A stretch of DNA of 64,000 bases from Sphingomonas sp. TDK1 (GTDB taxonomy: Bacteria; Pseudomonadota; Alphaproteobacteria; Sphingomonadales; Sphingomonadaceae): positions 62,001 to 126,000 of the forward strand of contig NZ_LXVY01000044.1 of NCBI RefSeq assembly GCF_001650735.1, written 5' to 3'. Every line of letters starts with the position of its first letter. Position 1 is the first letter of the stretch. Shown here piece after piece: positions 63,984 through 64,000 of this stretch. The position numbers and the translations under genes were made by a program. A model generated the notes under the pieces. It searched no databases, was not told the origin of the DNA, and saw only the letters and a list, made by a program, of their open reading frames with translations.

Positions 63984-64000
63984 TCAGCCCTGCTTGGCGG
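63984..64000 (-). CDS. C-terminal end of an upstream gene, probably rplO (L15)
   Basis: Only the last codons are inside the window (A-K-Q-G-stop). The assignment to L15 rests on position, because rplO normally precedes secY; the residues alone prove nothing. Confidence 0.35.

Overview
The window looks like chromosomal DNA of a GC-rich alphaproteobacterium, most likely Sphingomonas or a close sphingomonad. The evidence is four large TonB-dependent receptors in 30 kb, an iron-dicitrate-type sigma/anti-sigma pair (FecI/FecR), several flavin-dependent tryptophan-halogenase-like genes with SapC and DUF6445 neighbours, and the order secY-adk-rpsM-rpsK-rpoA-rplQ. This is inference from gene content; no database was searched.

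Layout. 1-9 kb: a partial cytochrome b561, a pirin, an MFS efflux pump flanked by two paralogous AraC regulators, a secreted alpha/beta hydrolase, a TPR/arginine-methyltransferase-like protein and a LuxR-type regulator. 9.1-12.7 kb: a secreted class C beta-lactamase-fold hydrolase and a TonB receptor. 12.7-23.6 kb: a 1099-residue TonB receptor diverging from three overlapping halogenase-family genes (the middle one has lost catalytic residues), then a GSCFA protein and an SGNH-like protein. 23.6-28.9 kb: phosphatidylserine decarboxylase, a PadR/membrane-protein pair, two acyltransferases, a DUF1349 protein and a TetR regulator. 28.9-36.8 kb: an apparent regulon on the minus strand, FecI-FecR-TonB receptor (STN type)-halogenase-SapC-DUF6445. 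37.0-42.7 kb: TonB receptor, MFS transporter, Gfo/Idh/MocA oxidoreductase and LLM flavin monooxygenase.

42.7-57 kb: guaA; an eight-gene minus-strand run (isochorismatase-like, alpha/beta hydrolase, XapX, Tat-exported amidohydrolase, VOC protein, DoxX, alginate-export-type porin, DUF1275); then a NarL-type response regulator, a stand-alone M17 N-terminal domain with poly-G tracts, an AraC regulator, an HExxH protein, prolyl oligopeptidase and a 42-residue membrane protein. 57.2-64 kb: the end of the ribosomal protein/secY region, with a membrane-protein gene between rpoA and rplQ, two small membrane proteins between rpsM and adk, and several intrinsic terminators.

How the genes may work together. 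The most notable content is two neighbouring halogenase loci, each tied to a TonB receptor. One is a halogenase trio with GSCFA/SGNH partners. The other is driven by FecI/FecR and carries SapC plus a protein with the His-x-Asp...His...Arg layout of an Fe(II)/2-oxoglutarate oxygenase. A reasonable hypothesis is uptake through the outer membrane coupled to oxidative or halogenating modification of an imported or cell-surface compound. The substrate cannot be read from the sequence. Two families of dispersed palindromic repeats are also present, one of them translated inside a porin gene.
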